In this document: in pieces, positions 14,365 to 24,816 of the stretch
Layout of the letters: every line of letters begins with the position of its first letter
Numbering within the stretch: position 1 is the first letter of the stretch
Assembly: GCA_902492065.1 (NCBI GenBank)
Contig: CABUKE010000007.1
Location: forward strand, 1 to 64,000
Reading direction: 5' to 3'
DNA from: an uncultured Eubacteriales bacterium
Lineage (GTDB): Bacteria > Bacillota > Clostridia > UBA1381 > UMGS1253
Length of the DNA stretch: 64,000 nucleotides
Made by a program: the position numbers and the translations under genes
The notes under the pieces: generated by a model
Database searches by the model: none
The model's input: only the letters and a program-made list of their open reading frames with translations
What the model was told of the DNA's origin: nothing

Positions 14365-17300
14365 ATGTTCAAAAAGTATATGTGTTTGGCGCTTTGTTTG
14401 CTCATGGCGCTTGGCACAATGTCCACGACTGCATCAGCAGCTTCCAGCGCGGACGCACTGGTTGCTTCTTATGTAAGTTTTTCGGACAGCACAGGCGTGA
14501 TTTCCGATTTGCCGGAGAGCGAATCGACAATTACTGCGTCTGTGACGGTAAGCAACAATTCGTCAAAGGCTTCATCTGTAGTGTTATGGGTGGGCAAGTT
14601 TGTTGACGACGTGTTGACGGATGTTACATATGTGGAGCATCCGCTTGCCGGCAATGAGCAGGGTGCGGTTGTGACCGCGTCGCTTGACGGTATAAAGAAG
14701 GATTTGGCTGCGGCGTCGGACGGCACAGCCTACGACAGAACGGTTGTGAAGGCGTTTGTTTGGAGCGCAATGGTCGGCGGTAAAGCGCTGGCTCCGGTTG
14801 CGTCGCTCCCGTCCGACAATGTTGACGTACTTGCAGTCAAGAAGGACGGCGAAATCTGGAAGGATTTTGATCCTGCTGTAACGGAGTACGACCTGACGCT
14901 GCAGGCTACAGATCCATATCCGGAGTTTGAGTTTGTTTTGGCTGACAACTCGACGCGGGTAGAGATGCCGGATGCGTTTGCATTTGGAAAAAATACAGTT
15001 AAGGTGATCTCGGCTGCGGGAACGGAAAAGGATTATACGATTAATCTGATTGACGGTTCCTTGAGCGAAGGCAGCCTGCTCTTTGATGATTTCGAGAGCT
15101 ATGGCGGCACAATGGACACACACATCTGGACGAATGCTTCTGGTTACTTGAAGAATATGACGCTGGTTCAGGAAAGCGGCAATAGCTATGTTTCCTTATT
15201 TGGTACCAGTGAGCAGCAGTGGCCGCGTCTGGATAAGGTTGTATCCGGGATTGATTACAAGAATCCTCTGGAAATCAGCGGCAGAGGTATGCTCCAGGGT
15301 GTTGGAGATGCTGTTCCGAGCTTTACGCTGGAAGTTAGAAGAAGCGCTCAGGTTAAGGAAACTGCATTGGAAGTATCAAAGAGTACTATTAAAGTGTTTG
15401 GGCAAGTAATTGGCGGCGGTGTAGAGCCGGGCACATGGTTCAGTTATAAGCTTATTCTGGAAAAACCGGTAGACTCAAGCGTTGTAACAGCCAGCGTTGT
15501 TATAACTGGCGACGGTCTGAAGGATACTTCCGGCCAGAAGGTTACCTCGCTGAGTGGTTCCGGCTCAAAAGATCTTGCTAAGTTGGATCTCAAGAATGAT
15601 ATTCCGCTTATGTTTAACTGTGGAGGCTTGGATGCCGAGGGCAAGCTTAATGTAAATATGGATGACATCAAGGTTGCATATGCGACCGTTCTTTCCAATG
15701 ACACAACGCTTGGTTCTCTGAAGTATACGGTTGACGGCGTAACGAGAGATGTGACCGACTTTGTACCGGGTGTTGCGGCGGATTATCGGATTTATGTACC
15801 GGAAGGCACAACATCTGTAACGCTGAAGCCTGTTCCGAATATTGCGCGCGCTGCAAAAGCTGAGGTCTATGTGGGCGGCGCATTGAGCGCAGACGGCGTC
15901 GTTACAATTGCGGGCGACGAGACGGAGGCCGTTATCAAGGTTACGGCAGAGGATGGCATGACAACTGCGGAGCACAAAGTTACCATTATAATCGGTGAGG
16001 AAGGGGTATCGACGAATACGAACCTTGCGTCGCTGACCTATGCAATTGGCGACGGGGAGCCGACCACAGTTCCGGGGTTTGAACCGTCAGATGCAACTGA
16101 CGAAGATCGGGCTTACAATGTTTTGCTCCCGCTCGGTACAGCTTCGGTAACGCTTGGTGTTACACCGATAAATGAGAAAGCGACATATCAGATATTCTAC
16201 GCGGACGGCAACGAGATTGTGGACGGCGTGGTAGACCTGGCAAAGGGTACGTCGGTTAAAATCGTAGTAACGCCGGAGGATGCGGGCGCAGCAAAGGGTA
16301 CTTATACGATTGACTTTGCAATTGATAAGGGCATGTATGTACTCGATGAGTCGAACGGTGCGGTTCAATCGGATAAGTCTGGCATAGAATTTAAAACGGC
16401 CGTTCTGGAATCCGGCAACGCGACTTATGATTACGCCGACGGTTTTACAATGAATGGCGTTGGCGTGTCGGCAAACCGGAATAGTGAGTATGTACTCAAT
16501 GGCGAAGGTAAGAATCTGGGTTACACATGGACGCTGTCGAGCGATAAGTATGCACCGGGTACCTATAGTGTATATGTAAAGGGTACTGGCTATGGCAGCG
16601 GTAGCAAGGATAGCTTCTATTTCGTTTATGATGAAGCGGCTTGCAGTCCGGATGGCGGACTTATGTTCCTGTCCCCATCTCCGAAAGACGAACCTGTTGC
16701 AGAACATAATATGGTTGCGCTTAACTGGGTAAAGGGCGACAAAACAATTACAATCCCGGAAAATGGTTCTGCTAAGCTTCGTATACTCGGCCGTGAGAAC
16801 GGTGCGTTCGTTGATAAGGTAATGCTGATCAACTCGGCTGTGACCAAGACGATCGAAGAAGCAGAGGCGGAGATGTGTCCGGCATACGACGCGGTATTTA
16901 CCTCCGAGAGCGGTGAAACGCTTGCGACGGTTAAGTACGGCAGCGACGTTGTTGGGACGGCGGTTCCGACAGAGGGCACGTATCTCAATGGTGAGAGCAT
17001 TCCGGAAACCGGCACGATTAATGCCTTGGTAGTACCGGAGAAGGAAGGCTTTACGGGTTCTTGGAGCCCAGAAACACTTCAGGAGAACGGTACGACCTTT
17101 GTACCGAGCTACAGCAGTGGGGAAGAAAATCAGATTCTTGAGCTGACGGAGAGCGTACCCCCGAGCGATGCAAAGTTTGCGATGAAGGCGGAGACAATTG
17201 TATTTGGCACCACCTCGCCGTATTTGTTGTACTCTGTTGGCGAGGAAAATAACAAAGATGGGTCAAACACGGGCGCATCTATCTATGGTGCACAGAAGGC

Positions 17301-20300
17301 ACCGGCGTTCTTTGAGGGTGCGACGGCAATCCGCCGTGACAAGAATGACAGCGCGGGTTCGAACAATGTATCGGCGCCGACGGCAAAATGGTGGGGCAAC
17401 CCGGCTTACAACGGCAAGGATGGAAACAACTATTATGTAACCTTTAAAGTAAGCTCCGATGCGACGGTATACGTGGTTGACCGTGAGGGTAAAGGCTGGC
17501 CGAATAAGCCGGACGGCTGGGAGACCAGCAAATACAAGTGGGAAAACAAGGCAGCGATGTTCTACAAAACCTTTAAGGCGGGCGAACTTGTACAGCTTCC
17601 GAACTACGGTTGGGATACATCATGGACAGATAAGACCACAGGAAAGGCAATTTATGACCCGTCGCCGTATGTCGTAGTATGGGGCGAGTGCCCGGAAACG
17701 TCCGAGCCGGAACCGGCAGATACAACTATCTTCAGCGATGACTTTGAGGGTTATACGGTTGATACGCCGATTGATAATGGCGTAAAAGGCTGGGATGCAA
17801 TTAACGACAATAAGGCAAGCTTTATCGCTGTTGCAAATCCGGCCGGCGGCCAGATGGCACAGGTAAAGGCTTTGACTAAGATGGTAGAAGGCGTGGACAA
17901 GGGGCAGAAATACCCCTCGATGCACAAGAACGCAAATCAGCTCAAGGAAACTTTGGACGCAACCGGAATGGAAGCAATTGCGATCAGCGGCAAGGTGCAG
18001 ATTCATAATACTGCGGATACAAAGCCGAGCCACTATATCGAGCTGCGCAATATAAAGAATAACGATACAAGCAAGAGATTGACGACGCTTTCCATCACGA
18101 CGGACAATATTAAGTTCTTTGATACAAAAGAAGCTCCGAATGTGATTGGTTCGGCAGCGCCGGATACATGGATTGACTATACGCTGTATATCAAGCCGGG
18201 TGCTTTAGATGCAGAAACACAGTTTACTGTTGTTTTAACAGGCGAGGGCCTGAAGGATGCGAACGGCACGCCGACTGACAGAATTGTTGCAACGAAATCG
18301 CAGGTATACAATGTTATGGCAGAGGATAATGGCCTGAGAGTGGTATACAATCATGCTATTCCAAGGGATGACGGTTCGTATGTATACCTCGATGATTTGA
18401 AAATCTTTACCGCAAATGTACCGGAAATTGAGCCTGAGCCGGAAGAGAATGCTAAGCTCAGTGCGTTGACTTATGCGCCGAACGGTGAAAATCCGCAGGC
18501 AGTACCTGGCTTTAGCGCAGCGGATGAGGGCAAGCCGGAAGGATATGCCCCAATCGAGCTGCCTTATGGTACAACGTCGGTAACAGTAGGTGCTACGCGG
18601 GCAGATAATAACGCAAGCGTTACTATCTCGCCGGAGAACCCGATTACGGTTTCCTCCGCTGCACCGACAGAGGTTACAGTGACTGTAACAAATGGTAAAA
18701 CTACAAATACGTTTAAACTCACCTTCACGGTTGCGGCAGAAGAGCCGCAGCCGACTGAGGAAATCTTCAGCGATGATTTTGAGGCTTATGGATTAAATGC
18801 ATCCATAGACAAAAATACAAAGGGTTGGGGTGCTGTTATTACTGCCGACAACTTCACTGCTGTTGCAAATCCGGCTGGCGAGGGACAGGTTGGTGAGGTT
18901 AAGGCGGCTGCGGAGAGATATCCTTCTCTGCGGAAGGACGTTTCCATGCAGGGTGGCGAGACCTACCTGTTTAGCGGAAAAGCAAGACTTCATGATTCGG
19001 AAGCGATAAAACCGCAGCACTATCTCGAATTCCGTCCGTCGGGCACAGCAATTAAGCAGGTATTGCTGCGTATCGCGACGCAGGGAATCACGCTTGCAGG
19101 CGATGATAATAATATTATCGGTTACGCATCACCGGATGCGTGGGTAAGTTATAAGTTGTATGTGACGCCGGGGCAGGCTCAGACAACATTTGTAGCCGAG
19201 TTGACCGGCGAGGGGCTGAAGGACGCCAACAATCAGCCGACCGATAAAATTTTAGCCGGTGGCAAATTGGATTTGACGGACTTTGTTCCGGCAAGCGGCG
19301 AAAAAAATGTTCTGGTTATTTTGAACCATAATCTTAATGGTAGTGTTGACGACGCAAGGGTATATCTTGACGACATCGTAATCAGCAAGGGCGCGGCTGC
19401 GCCGGCGCTCTCCGCGAACACGAATCTTGCGTCGCTGAAGTATACGCCGAACGGAGGCACCACCCAGACGGATGTGCCTGGGTTCGCGGCAGATAAGGCA
19501 GCCTATGACGTTGAATTGCAGAAGGGGACAACGGGTGTAACTATTGCAGCGGCTACAGAGGATACCAATGCGCGTACGATTGTCATGGTAGGCGAGGAGG
19601 TTAAGGCTGACAAATTTGTTCCGGTATCTGCGGATACAGCGACGGAGGCTATTGTTCGCGTGTTGGCACAGGATGGTACAACGAAGGACATTACGATTAC
19701 TTTCACCGTTTCGGATGAAGAACCGGTTGAGCCGACGGAGGTTATCTCAAACCTGACCTATGCGACAAAGGACATTCCGACACTGGCGCAGATTGAGCTG
19801 GGCGTAACAGAGTCTTACACGAATGCAGGCGGCTGTCAGGTTGGTGCAGCCTCTTCGCAGGAGTTTGCAGGCGCATATGTCCTGCAAAGAGATAAGGGCG
19901 GCGACACGTCGGCGCCGAACAACGAAGAGCCTTACTTTGTCGGAAAATTTGACGGTCAGGGTGGGAACCCGTACTGGATGACCTTTACGATGAACGTACC
20001 GGGCACGGTTTACGTGGTAGACATGGAAGGCAAAGGCTGGCCGAACAAAGGCGATTGGGCCGTTGACACAAGCGGTTTGAGCTTCAAGATTTGGGACAAC
20101 TACTACAATGGAAATACCGGCAAGTTGTATTCCAAGCACTATGGTGCCGGCGATACAGTACAGGTTCCGAACTACGGCTGGAATAGCAGCTGGGAGGACG
20201 GTTCAAAGCCTGATGGGCGGTATTTCACGAACCCAAGCATTTATCTCATTGTTCCGGACAGCAATCTTGAGAAGAATGCAAGCCTGAAGTCGCTGACGTA

Positions 20301-22842
20301 TACGGTCGGCGACGACGAGGCGAAAACGGTCGGCGAATTTATAAGCGGTATTGTTCCGGCTGAAGCTCTTAAAGTTGGAGTTGAGAGCGCGACGGACGTA
20401 AAGATTGCAGCAGAGCCAATCGCAAATTCCGGCGCGACTGTTACCTTTGGCGGCGCGGCTTCTGCGGACGGCACGGTAACATTTACCGGTACCACGGCCG
20501 AAGTGACGATTACCGTTACGTCGAAGGATACGACAAAAACAAATACGTATACCATTAACTTTACTGTTGATGAATCGGGTATGGTAGGCGCAACGACGTA
20601 TGATGTACCAGGTCATGATGGCACAACCATTGACATTTTGGTAAATCCGGATATTGTTGCGGCAGGGAACCGCGGTAATTCCGGCAACAAGGAGATTAAG
20701 CCGGTGGGGCCGATTGATAACCTGTCCCCGATTTACAGCGACAGAGGCAGTGTGGAGGGCAATAAGCCGGGTATTTCCTTTATCGACTTGGGGTCAAAGC
20801 TGATGGGTGCAACGCAGATCATCAATCCGTTGAGCGATGCACGGGCAAGTAATGAAGAACTGAAAGCCTTAATTCAGGGTGATAACGAGTATTTCCGTTT
20901 CCGTGCAAGCGAGGACGGCGTTGTATATGTTAAGTTTGTACGCGATATTGCAAGTTATGAAGCGGATGGGTCATGGGGAAAGATTACGGATCCCGGTTTT
21001 TCGCCCGCTATGTCGGAATGGGGTGCAAATGGTATCCCGGAGGACTATCCGCACAACTATGACAAATATCCGTACTACTTCAATCTGTATCAGAATGCAA
21101 CAAATGATACCCCGACGCCCCACAACTATTCTACCAAATATCCGGTAACATATTATAAGACCTTTAAGGCCGGAGATATTGTAGTGATTCGGACGACGAA
21201 CTCGACAGAAAATCAGAGTCTGGTTACGTTGATTCAGTGGGGCAGCGATGTTGGCCCGGTTGAACCGAGCGAAGTTCTCTTTGAGGATAATTTTGAAAGC
21301 TATGGAGATGCTACATATCCGGATAACTCAATATGGGGTAATGCGACTGGCTACAAAGACAATTTGAGGCTGGTGAAAGAGGCAGATAACACTTATGTTT
21401 CGATTTTTGGAACTGCTGGTCAGCAGTGGCCGCGTCTGGATAAAAGCCATGTGGCAATTGATGCAACAAAGACGTTGCATTTCAGCGGCCGCATCATGGT
21501 TCAGGATGACACGAGTTCGCCGAACGCTACAATTGAGATTAGAAGAGCCGATAACGATAAAAATTTTGCGGCAAGCTTGCTAACGTTGAACACGAAAGAA
21601 ATCAAGATTGCGGGCGGCCCTTCGATTGGTTCTTTGACAAGCGGAAGCTGGGTGAACTATGATGTTTACCTCACGATTGGAAACGAAACAGACGCTAAGG
21701 TTGTAGCAGTTCTGTCTGGCGAAGGGCTGAAAGATGCGTCTGGTGCACCGGCTGAAAGGCTCCGCGGCCAGAATGCCATAGACCTTGTAAATGGGAAAGA
21801 CCTTGAAATTCTTGACCGTAACGAAATTGCCATTTTGTTAAACACGGCATTTGGAAACCCGCCGGGTAATTCGTCTGTGAATGTGGACGATTACAAACTG
21901 GCCTACGGTGAGGCTCCCATTATTCCAGATGCGAATTTGAAGAGCTTGACGTACAACGGCGTGTCGGTTCCGAACTTTGCAGCAGCGACTACGAGCTATA
22001 CAATTACGATGCCGACAGCAGACACAGTTGCAATTGCTGCGGAGGCAAATGTAGCTGGCGCAGATGTTAATATTGACAAGGCCAGCCTGACGCCCTCTTC
22101 GGAAGGCGATACGGCAACCATTACAGTTACAAACAGCGGTGAAACGAAAAAATATACCGTAACGGTAAAGCTGGATGCAACGGCAAATAAGGTGCTTAAC
22201 CTTTCGTCGGCTTCTAAGGCTGATGTACAGGATAATCTTGTACTTGGAACCGGAAACAACGATGGTAGTCTGGCGTATAACGACAGAGGTAATGTATATT
22301 ACACCAATGCAACCTCCAAATTCTTTGAAGGTGCGACTTATATCCGTCCGGCTAAGAACGACGGCGCAGGTGTGTACAGCACATTGCCATACTTCTCAGA
22401 CAAATACAACGGTAAGGACGGCAATCCATACTGGCTCGAGTTTGTAGTGTCGAGTGACTGCAGAATCTTCTTTGCTGATACCTATTATAATGCAGATAAG
22501 ACAAGCAAAGATCCGACTATAGCAGAGCAGGCAAAGCCGTGGCCGAATATGCCGGAAGGCTGGACTGTGGCAGCGCCCACGGACGACGTTGACATTATGG
22601 GAACACACTTCTGGGCTGCAACGGAAAACGGCAGTGTATACTACAAGGATTTCAAAGCAGGCGATGTTGTTCAGATTCCGAATTACGGTGCGCCGAGTTA
22701 CTGGGCAGCTGACAGACAGCCGTATGACCCGCCGGTATACCTGATTGTTTGGGGCAGTGATGTTCAAAACCCGGGCATTGACGATGGCGGCGAGCCTGGC
22801 GGAGAAGGCGGCGGAACAGAAGATGGTGGCGAAACGCGATAA
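14365..22842 (+). CDS. Giant modular secreted protein (2825 residues)
   Basis: A Sec signal peptide (residues 1-25, cleavage near TASA) starts a repeat protein without LPXTG or SLH. Three module types alternate. (A) Cadherin-like beta-sandwich (NTNLASLTY/LKSLTY...tVTxT.DG): about 154-227, 443-543, 549-652, 1361-1457, 1684-1784, 1966-2070, 2520-2605. (B) About 200-residue DDFE modules opening xLFxDDFExY, with RLDK/PSLRK and LDDIKI ends: 238-440, 1121-1352, 1465-1676, 2301-2516; these resemble concanavalin-like carbohydrate-binding folds. (C) About 180-residue modules with YWMTF, VYVVDxxGKGWPN, YYKTFKAGDxVQIPNYG and a final YLIVWG: 924-1110, 1792-1963, 2072-2295, 2609-2800. A CBM-like stretch (655-826) and a Gly/Glu tail complete it. 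GAGGGGG precedes ATG 14365. It is probably a cell-surface polysaccharide-binding or degrading factor; no catalytic site is recognised. Confidence 0.9.
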   Translation: MFKKYMCLALCLLMALGTMSTTASAASSADALVASYVSFSDSTGVISDLPESESTITASVTVSNNSSKASSVVLWVGKFVDDVLTDVTYVEHPLAGNEQGAVVTASLDGIKKDLAAASDGTAYDRTVVKAFVWSAMVGGKALAPVASLPSDNVDVLAVKKDGEIWKDFDPAVTEYDLTLQATDPYPEFEFVLADNSTRVEMPDAFAFGKNTVKVISAAGTEKDYTINLIDGSLSEGSLLFDDFESYGGTMDTHIWTNASGYLKNMTLVQESGNSYVSLFGTSEQQWPRLDKVVSGIDYKNPLEISGRGMLQGVGDAVPSFTLEVRRSAQVKETALEVSKSTIKVFGQVIGGGVEPGTWFSYKLILEKPVDSSVVTASVVITGDGLKDTSGQKVTSLSGSGSKDLAKLDLKNDIPLMFNCGGLDAEGKLNVNMDDIKVAYATVLSNDTTLGSLKYTVDGVTRDVTDFVPGVAADYRIYVPEGTTSVTLKPVPNIARAAKAEVYVGGALSADGVVTIAGDETEAVIKVTAEDGMTTAEHKVTIIIGEEGVSTNTNLASLTYAIGDGEPTTVPGFEPSDATDEDRAYNVLLPLGTASVTLGVTPINEKATYQIFYADGNEIVDGVVDLAKGTSVKIVVTPEDAGAAKGTYTIDFAIDKGMYVLDESNGAVQSDKSGIEFKTAVLESGNATYDYADGFTMNGVGVSANRNSEYVLNGEGKNLGYTWTLSSDKYAPGTYSVYVKGTGYGSGSKDSFYFVYDEAACSPDGGLMFLSPSPKDEPVAEHNMVALNWVKGDKTITIPENGSAKLRILGRENGAFVDKVMLINSAVTKTIEEAEAEMCPAYDAVFTSESGETLATVKYGSDVVGTAVPTEGTYLNGESIPETGTINALVVPEKEGFTGSWSPETLQENGTTFVPSYSSGEENQILELTESVPPSDAKFAMKAETIVFGTTSPYLLYSVGEENNKDGSNTGASIYGAQKAPAFFEGATAIRRDKNDSAGSNNVSAPTAKWWGNPAYNGKDGNNYYVTFKVSSDATVYVVDREGKGWPNKPDGWETSKYKWENKAAMFYKTFKAGELVQLPNYGWDTSWTDKTTGKAIYDPSPYVVVWGECPETSEPEPADTTIFSDDFEGYTVDTPIDNGVKGWDAINDNKASFIAVANPAGGQMAQVKALTKMVEGVDKGQKYPSMHKNANQLKETLDATGMEAIAISGKVQIHNTADTKPSHYIELRNIKNNDTSKRLTTLSITTDNIKFFDTKEAPNVIGSAAPDTWIDYTLYIKPGALDAETQFTVVLTGEGLKDANGTPTDRIVATKSQVYNVMAEDNGLRVVYNHAIPRDDGSYVYLDDLKIFTANVPEIEPEPEENAKLSALTYAPNGENPQAVPGFSAADEGKPEGYAPIELPYGTTSVTVGATRADNNASVTISPENPITVSSAAPTEVTVTVTNGKTTNTFKLTFTVAAEEPQPTEEIFSDDFEAYGLNASIDKNTKGWGAVITADNFTAVANPAGEGQVGEVKAAAERYPSLRKDVSMQGGETYLFSGKARLHDSEAIKPQHYLEFRPSGTAIKQVLLRIATQGITLAGDDNNIIGYASPDAWVSYKLYVTPGQAQTTFVAELTGEGLKDANNQPTDKILAGGKLDLTDFVPASGEKNVLVILNHNLNGSVDDARVYLDDIVISKGAAAPALSANTNLASLKYTPNGGTTQTDVPGFAADKAAYDVELQKGTTGVTIAAATEDTNARTIVMVGEEVKADKFVPVSADTATEAIVRVLAQDGTTKDITITFTVSDEEPVEPTEVISNLTYATKDIPTLAQIELGVTESYTNAGGCQVGAASSQEFAGAYVLQRDKGGDTSAPNNEEPYFVGKFDGQGGNPYWMTFTMNVPGTVYVVDMEGKGWPNKGDWAVDTSGLSFKIWDNYYNGNTGKLYSKHYGAGDTVQVPNYGWNSSWEDGSKPDGRYFTNPSIYLIVPDSNLEKNASLKSLTYTVGDDEAKTVGEFISGIVPAEALKVGVESATDVKIAAEPIANSGATVTFGGAASADGTVTFTGTTAEVTITVTSKDTTKTNTYTINFTVDESGMVGATTYDVPGHDGTTIDILVNPDIVAAGNRGNSGNKEIKPVGPIDNLSPIYSDRGSVEGNKPGISFIDLGSKLMGATQIINPLSDARASNEELKALIQGDNEYFRFRASEDGVVYVKFVRDIASYEADGSWGKITDPGFSPAMSEWGANGIPEDYPHNYDKYPYYFNLYQNATNDTPTPHNYSTKYPVTYYKTFKAGDIVVIRTTNSTENQSLVTLIQWGSDVGPVEPSEVLFEDNFESYGDATYPDNSIWGNATGYKDNLRLVKEADNTYVSIFGTAGQQWPRLDKSHVAIDATKTLHFSGRIMVQDDTSSPNATIEIRRADNDKNFAASLLTLNTKEIKIAGGPSIGSLTSGSWVNYDVYLTIGNETDAKVVAVLSGEGLKDASGAPAERLRGQNAIDLVNGKDLEILDRNEIAILLNTAFGNPPGNSSVNVDDYKLAYGEAPIIPDANLKSLTYNGVSVPNFAAATTSYTITMPTADTVAIAAEANVAGADVNIDKASLTPSSEGDTATITVTNSGETKKYTVTVKLDATANKVLNLSSASKADVQDNLVLGTGNNDGSLAYNDRGNVYYTNATSKFFEGATYIRPAKNDGAGVYSTLPYFSDKYNGKDGNPYWLEFVVSSDCRIFFADTYYNADKTSKDPTIAEQAKPWPNMPEGWTVAAPTDDVDIMGTHFWAATENGSVYYKDFKAGDVVQIPNYGAPSYWAADRQPYDPPVYLIVWGSDVQNPGIDDGGEPGGEGGGTEDGGETR

Positions 22843-22885
22843 AAGTAAGCAACCATATATCGAGTCATGAGCATACCTTTGCGAT

Positions 22886-22905
22886 GGGAGGGGAGCTCCC
22901 CTCCC
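22886..22905 (+). promoter_or_regulatory. Perfect 20-bp palindrome between the giant and SLH genes
   Basis: GGGAGGGGAGCTCCCCTCCC reads identically on both strands; as RNA it forms an 8-bp GC hairpin with AGCU loop but has no T tract, so it is more likely an mRNA-processing or stability element between two differentially needed products than a terminator. The SLH gene starts 31 bases later after GAGGAGGA. Confidence 0.6.
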
Positions 22906-22936
22906 GGCGCAGAGAATAGAGGAGGAATCAGAAGAT

Positions 22937-24661
22937 ATGAAACGATCGAATCTTTTAAAGGTTGTGTCGGTCATTATGGTGGTTGCGATGCTGATGCTGA
23001 GTACCACCAGCGCATTTGCCGCAGTGACGGCGGAACAGAACGCGACGGATACAACAATTATGATTACCGGCAGTTTCCCAGGCGGCGAGCCGGCAACATG
23101 GGTGACGCTCGCAGTTTATCCATGGAACGAAGAAACTGACAGCATTGATACTTCGGACGCAGGTAATCCTGTTGCACTTGGGCAGGCATTGCTTCAGGAG
23201 GATGGCACATTTACCGGCGAAGTGACCATGGATAAGGCGGACGCCTTTGGATGGTATGGCGTACTGGTTGGTCCGTATGATGATGTAGAGGCGCAGGTGG
23301 CAAAATTCTATTATGCTTCTTCGGACGTTAAGTTTGAAAAGCTCAAAGAAATCATTGAGGAAACCGACAGCAGCAGCCAGAAGACAAAGCTGGAAGACTA
23401 CAAATATATCATTGGCTTCGACATGGAGCGTTGGGACAGCCTTGCAACAGTAACTGATAAGGATTTGCAGCTGGATGCAGCAGCGGCAGTTATCAGTAAT
23501 TTGGCGCAGTGGAGAGGAACCAGCTATACAATTGACATTCTGCCGGAAGTAATTGTTGAGATTAATAAAGAGCTGTATACGCAGGCATTGAATGGTGAAC
23601 TTGTTTCGGATTTGAACGATCTCACCAAGTATGCAGATGTTGAAGAATATTATAAAGAGCTGACGGCAGGCAAGATTTCTGATGCCGGCATACAAAAGGC
23701 GATAGACTCTATGTTTGGCGCTGGGTTCAAAAATGCGGCTGATATGGAGGATAGCTTTAAAGAGCAGGTAGTCCTTGCCGGCATTACAAGCCCGAAGGAC
23801 GATAATGTTATGAATTCCAAGTACTTCATTGATTCCTATGGAAGCGGTATCGGCTTGACAAGCTTCAATAAGTACAGTGGTTTGACAAGCAACCAGAAGG
23901 TAAATGTTGTTACTTCGGTAAAGAACAGCAAACCGTCTACCTTTGAGGAGCTGAATGCGGCGTTTACGTCGGCAGTAAATCAGTATGAAGGCGGAAAACC
24001 ACCGGTTGGGCCTGGCGGGAACGGTGGCAGACCGACGGACCCGGACGACGGCGGCACGACAATTGTTGTTCCGACTGCAACACCGACTCCGACCCCGGAT
24101 CCGACCTACAACGATATTGACGATATCGTATGGGCGCATGAGGCAATCAAAGAGCTGAGCAAGAGAAGAATTTTTGAAGGCTATGACGACGGTTCCTTTG
24201 GCCCGAACAACCCGATTTTGAGAGAAGAATTTATCAAGATTACGGTGGTCGGCCTGTACGGCGCAGACGCGATTGATATGTCCGCGGCTCCGAGCTTCAC
24301 AGACGCACAGAATGCATGGTATTCGCCGTATATTGCATCTGCGGAAACAAACGGCATTACGCAGGGGATCGGAGACGGCTTGTTCGGTATTGGCGACCAG
24401 ATTACCCGTCAGGATATGGCGCTGATGCTCTACCGGATGATTCGTGCGGCAGGGCTTGAAACAAGCACAGACGAATTTAACTTCACGGATAAGGATCAGG
24501 TTGCCGATTATGCAAGAGATGCGGTATTCGCACTCAAGAACATGGGCATCATCAATGGGTATGATGACGGCAGCTTCCAGCCGGAGGGTTATACGACCCG
24601 TGCAGAGGCGGCTGTACTGCTCTACAATACGCTTAACAAGCTTGGCAAAATTATTTACTAA
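22937..24661 (+). CDS. S-layer-homology domain cell-surface protein
   Basis: 574 residues: signal peptide (1-31, ending AFAA), an N-terminal domain beginning with an Ig-like fold (about 32-130), a helical region (about 130-345), a Pro/Gly/Thr linker (352-388, GGKPPVGPGGNGGRP... and TPTPTPDPT) and three SLH repeats (about 391-440, 453-500, 514-565) with GYDDGSFGPNNPILREE, GIGDGLFGIGDQITRQD and GYDDGSFQPEGYTTRAE. SLH triplets bind pyruvylated secondary cell-wall polymer. It follows the giant protein by 94 bases in the same direction and is probably its cell-wall anchor or partner; the second is inference. Confidence 0.93.
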   Translation: MKRSNLLKVVSVIMVVAMLMLSTTSAFAAVTAEQNATDTTIMITGSFPGGEPATWVTLAVYPWNEETDSIDTSDAGNPVALGQALLQEDGTFTGEVTMDKADAFGWYGVLVGPYDDVEAQVAKFYYASSDVKFEKLKEIIEETDSSSQKTKLEDYKYIIGFDMERWDSLATVTDKDLQLDAAAAVISNLAQWRGTSYTIDILPEVIVEINKELYTQALNGELVSDLNDLTKYADVEEYYKELTAGKISDAGIQKAIDSMFGAGFKNAADMEDSFKEQVVLAGITSPKDDNVMNSKYFIDSYGSGIGLTSFNKYSGLTSNQKVNVVTSVKNSKPSTFEELNAAFTSAVNQYEGGKPPVGPGGNGGRPTDPDDGGTTIVVPTATPTPTPDPTYNDIDDIVWAHEAIKELSKRRIFEGYDDGSFGPNNPILREEFIKITVVGLYGADAIDMSAAPSFTDAQNAWYSPYIASAETNGITQGIGDGLFGIGDQITRQDMALMLYRMIRAAGLETSTDEFNFTDKDQVADYARDAVFALKNMGIINGYDDGSFQPEGYTTRAEAAVLLYNTLNKLGKIIY

Positions 24662-24695
24662 TTATATTTTGTAACTATGGTTTAAGTAAAGAGAA

Positions 24696-24730
24696 AGGTG
24701 TCGCTGTTTTATACAGCGGCGCCTTTTTTA
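24696..24730 (+). terminator. Terminator after the SLH gene
   Basis: AGGTGTCGCTGT (24696-24707), loop TTTAT, ACAGCGGCGCCT (24713-24724), six T. Confidence 0.85.
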
Positions 24731-24759
24731 TTTCCCGGGCCATAAACACATTAGAGTTT

Positions 24760-24787
24760 TCACACATTTTCCCCTTTGACATATAAT
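24760..24787 (+). promoter_or_regulatory. Possible sigma-E-type promoter of the spoVM cluster
   Basis: TCACACA (24760-24766), 13 bases, CATATAAT (24780-24787). The -10 is the same octamer as ahead of spoIVA. Early mother-cell (sigma-E) control of spoVM is established in Bacillus; the site itself is inferred. Confidence 0.45.
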
Positions 24788-24816
24788 AAATTATCCGAAG
24801 ATATGGGAGGGGTGCT

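Noticed and set aside
14365..22842. CRISPR array or DNA-level tandem repeat in the giant gene
   Set aside because: Repeats are diverged protein domains of 80-220 residues, not short identical DNA repeats with spacers; no CRISPR array was seen anywhere.
22955..24139. 394-codon minus-strand frame inside the SLH protein gene
   Set aside because: Antisense to a protein with clear signal peptide and SLH repeats; Cys/Arg/Ile-rich nonsense composition.
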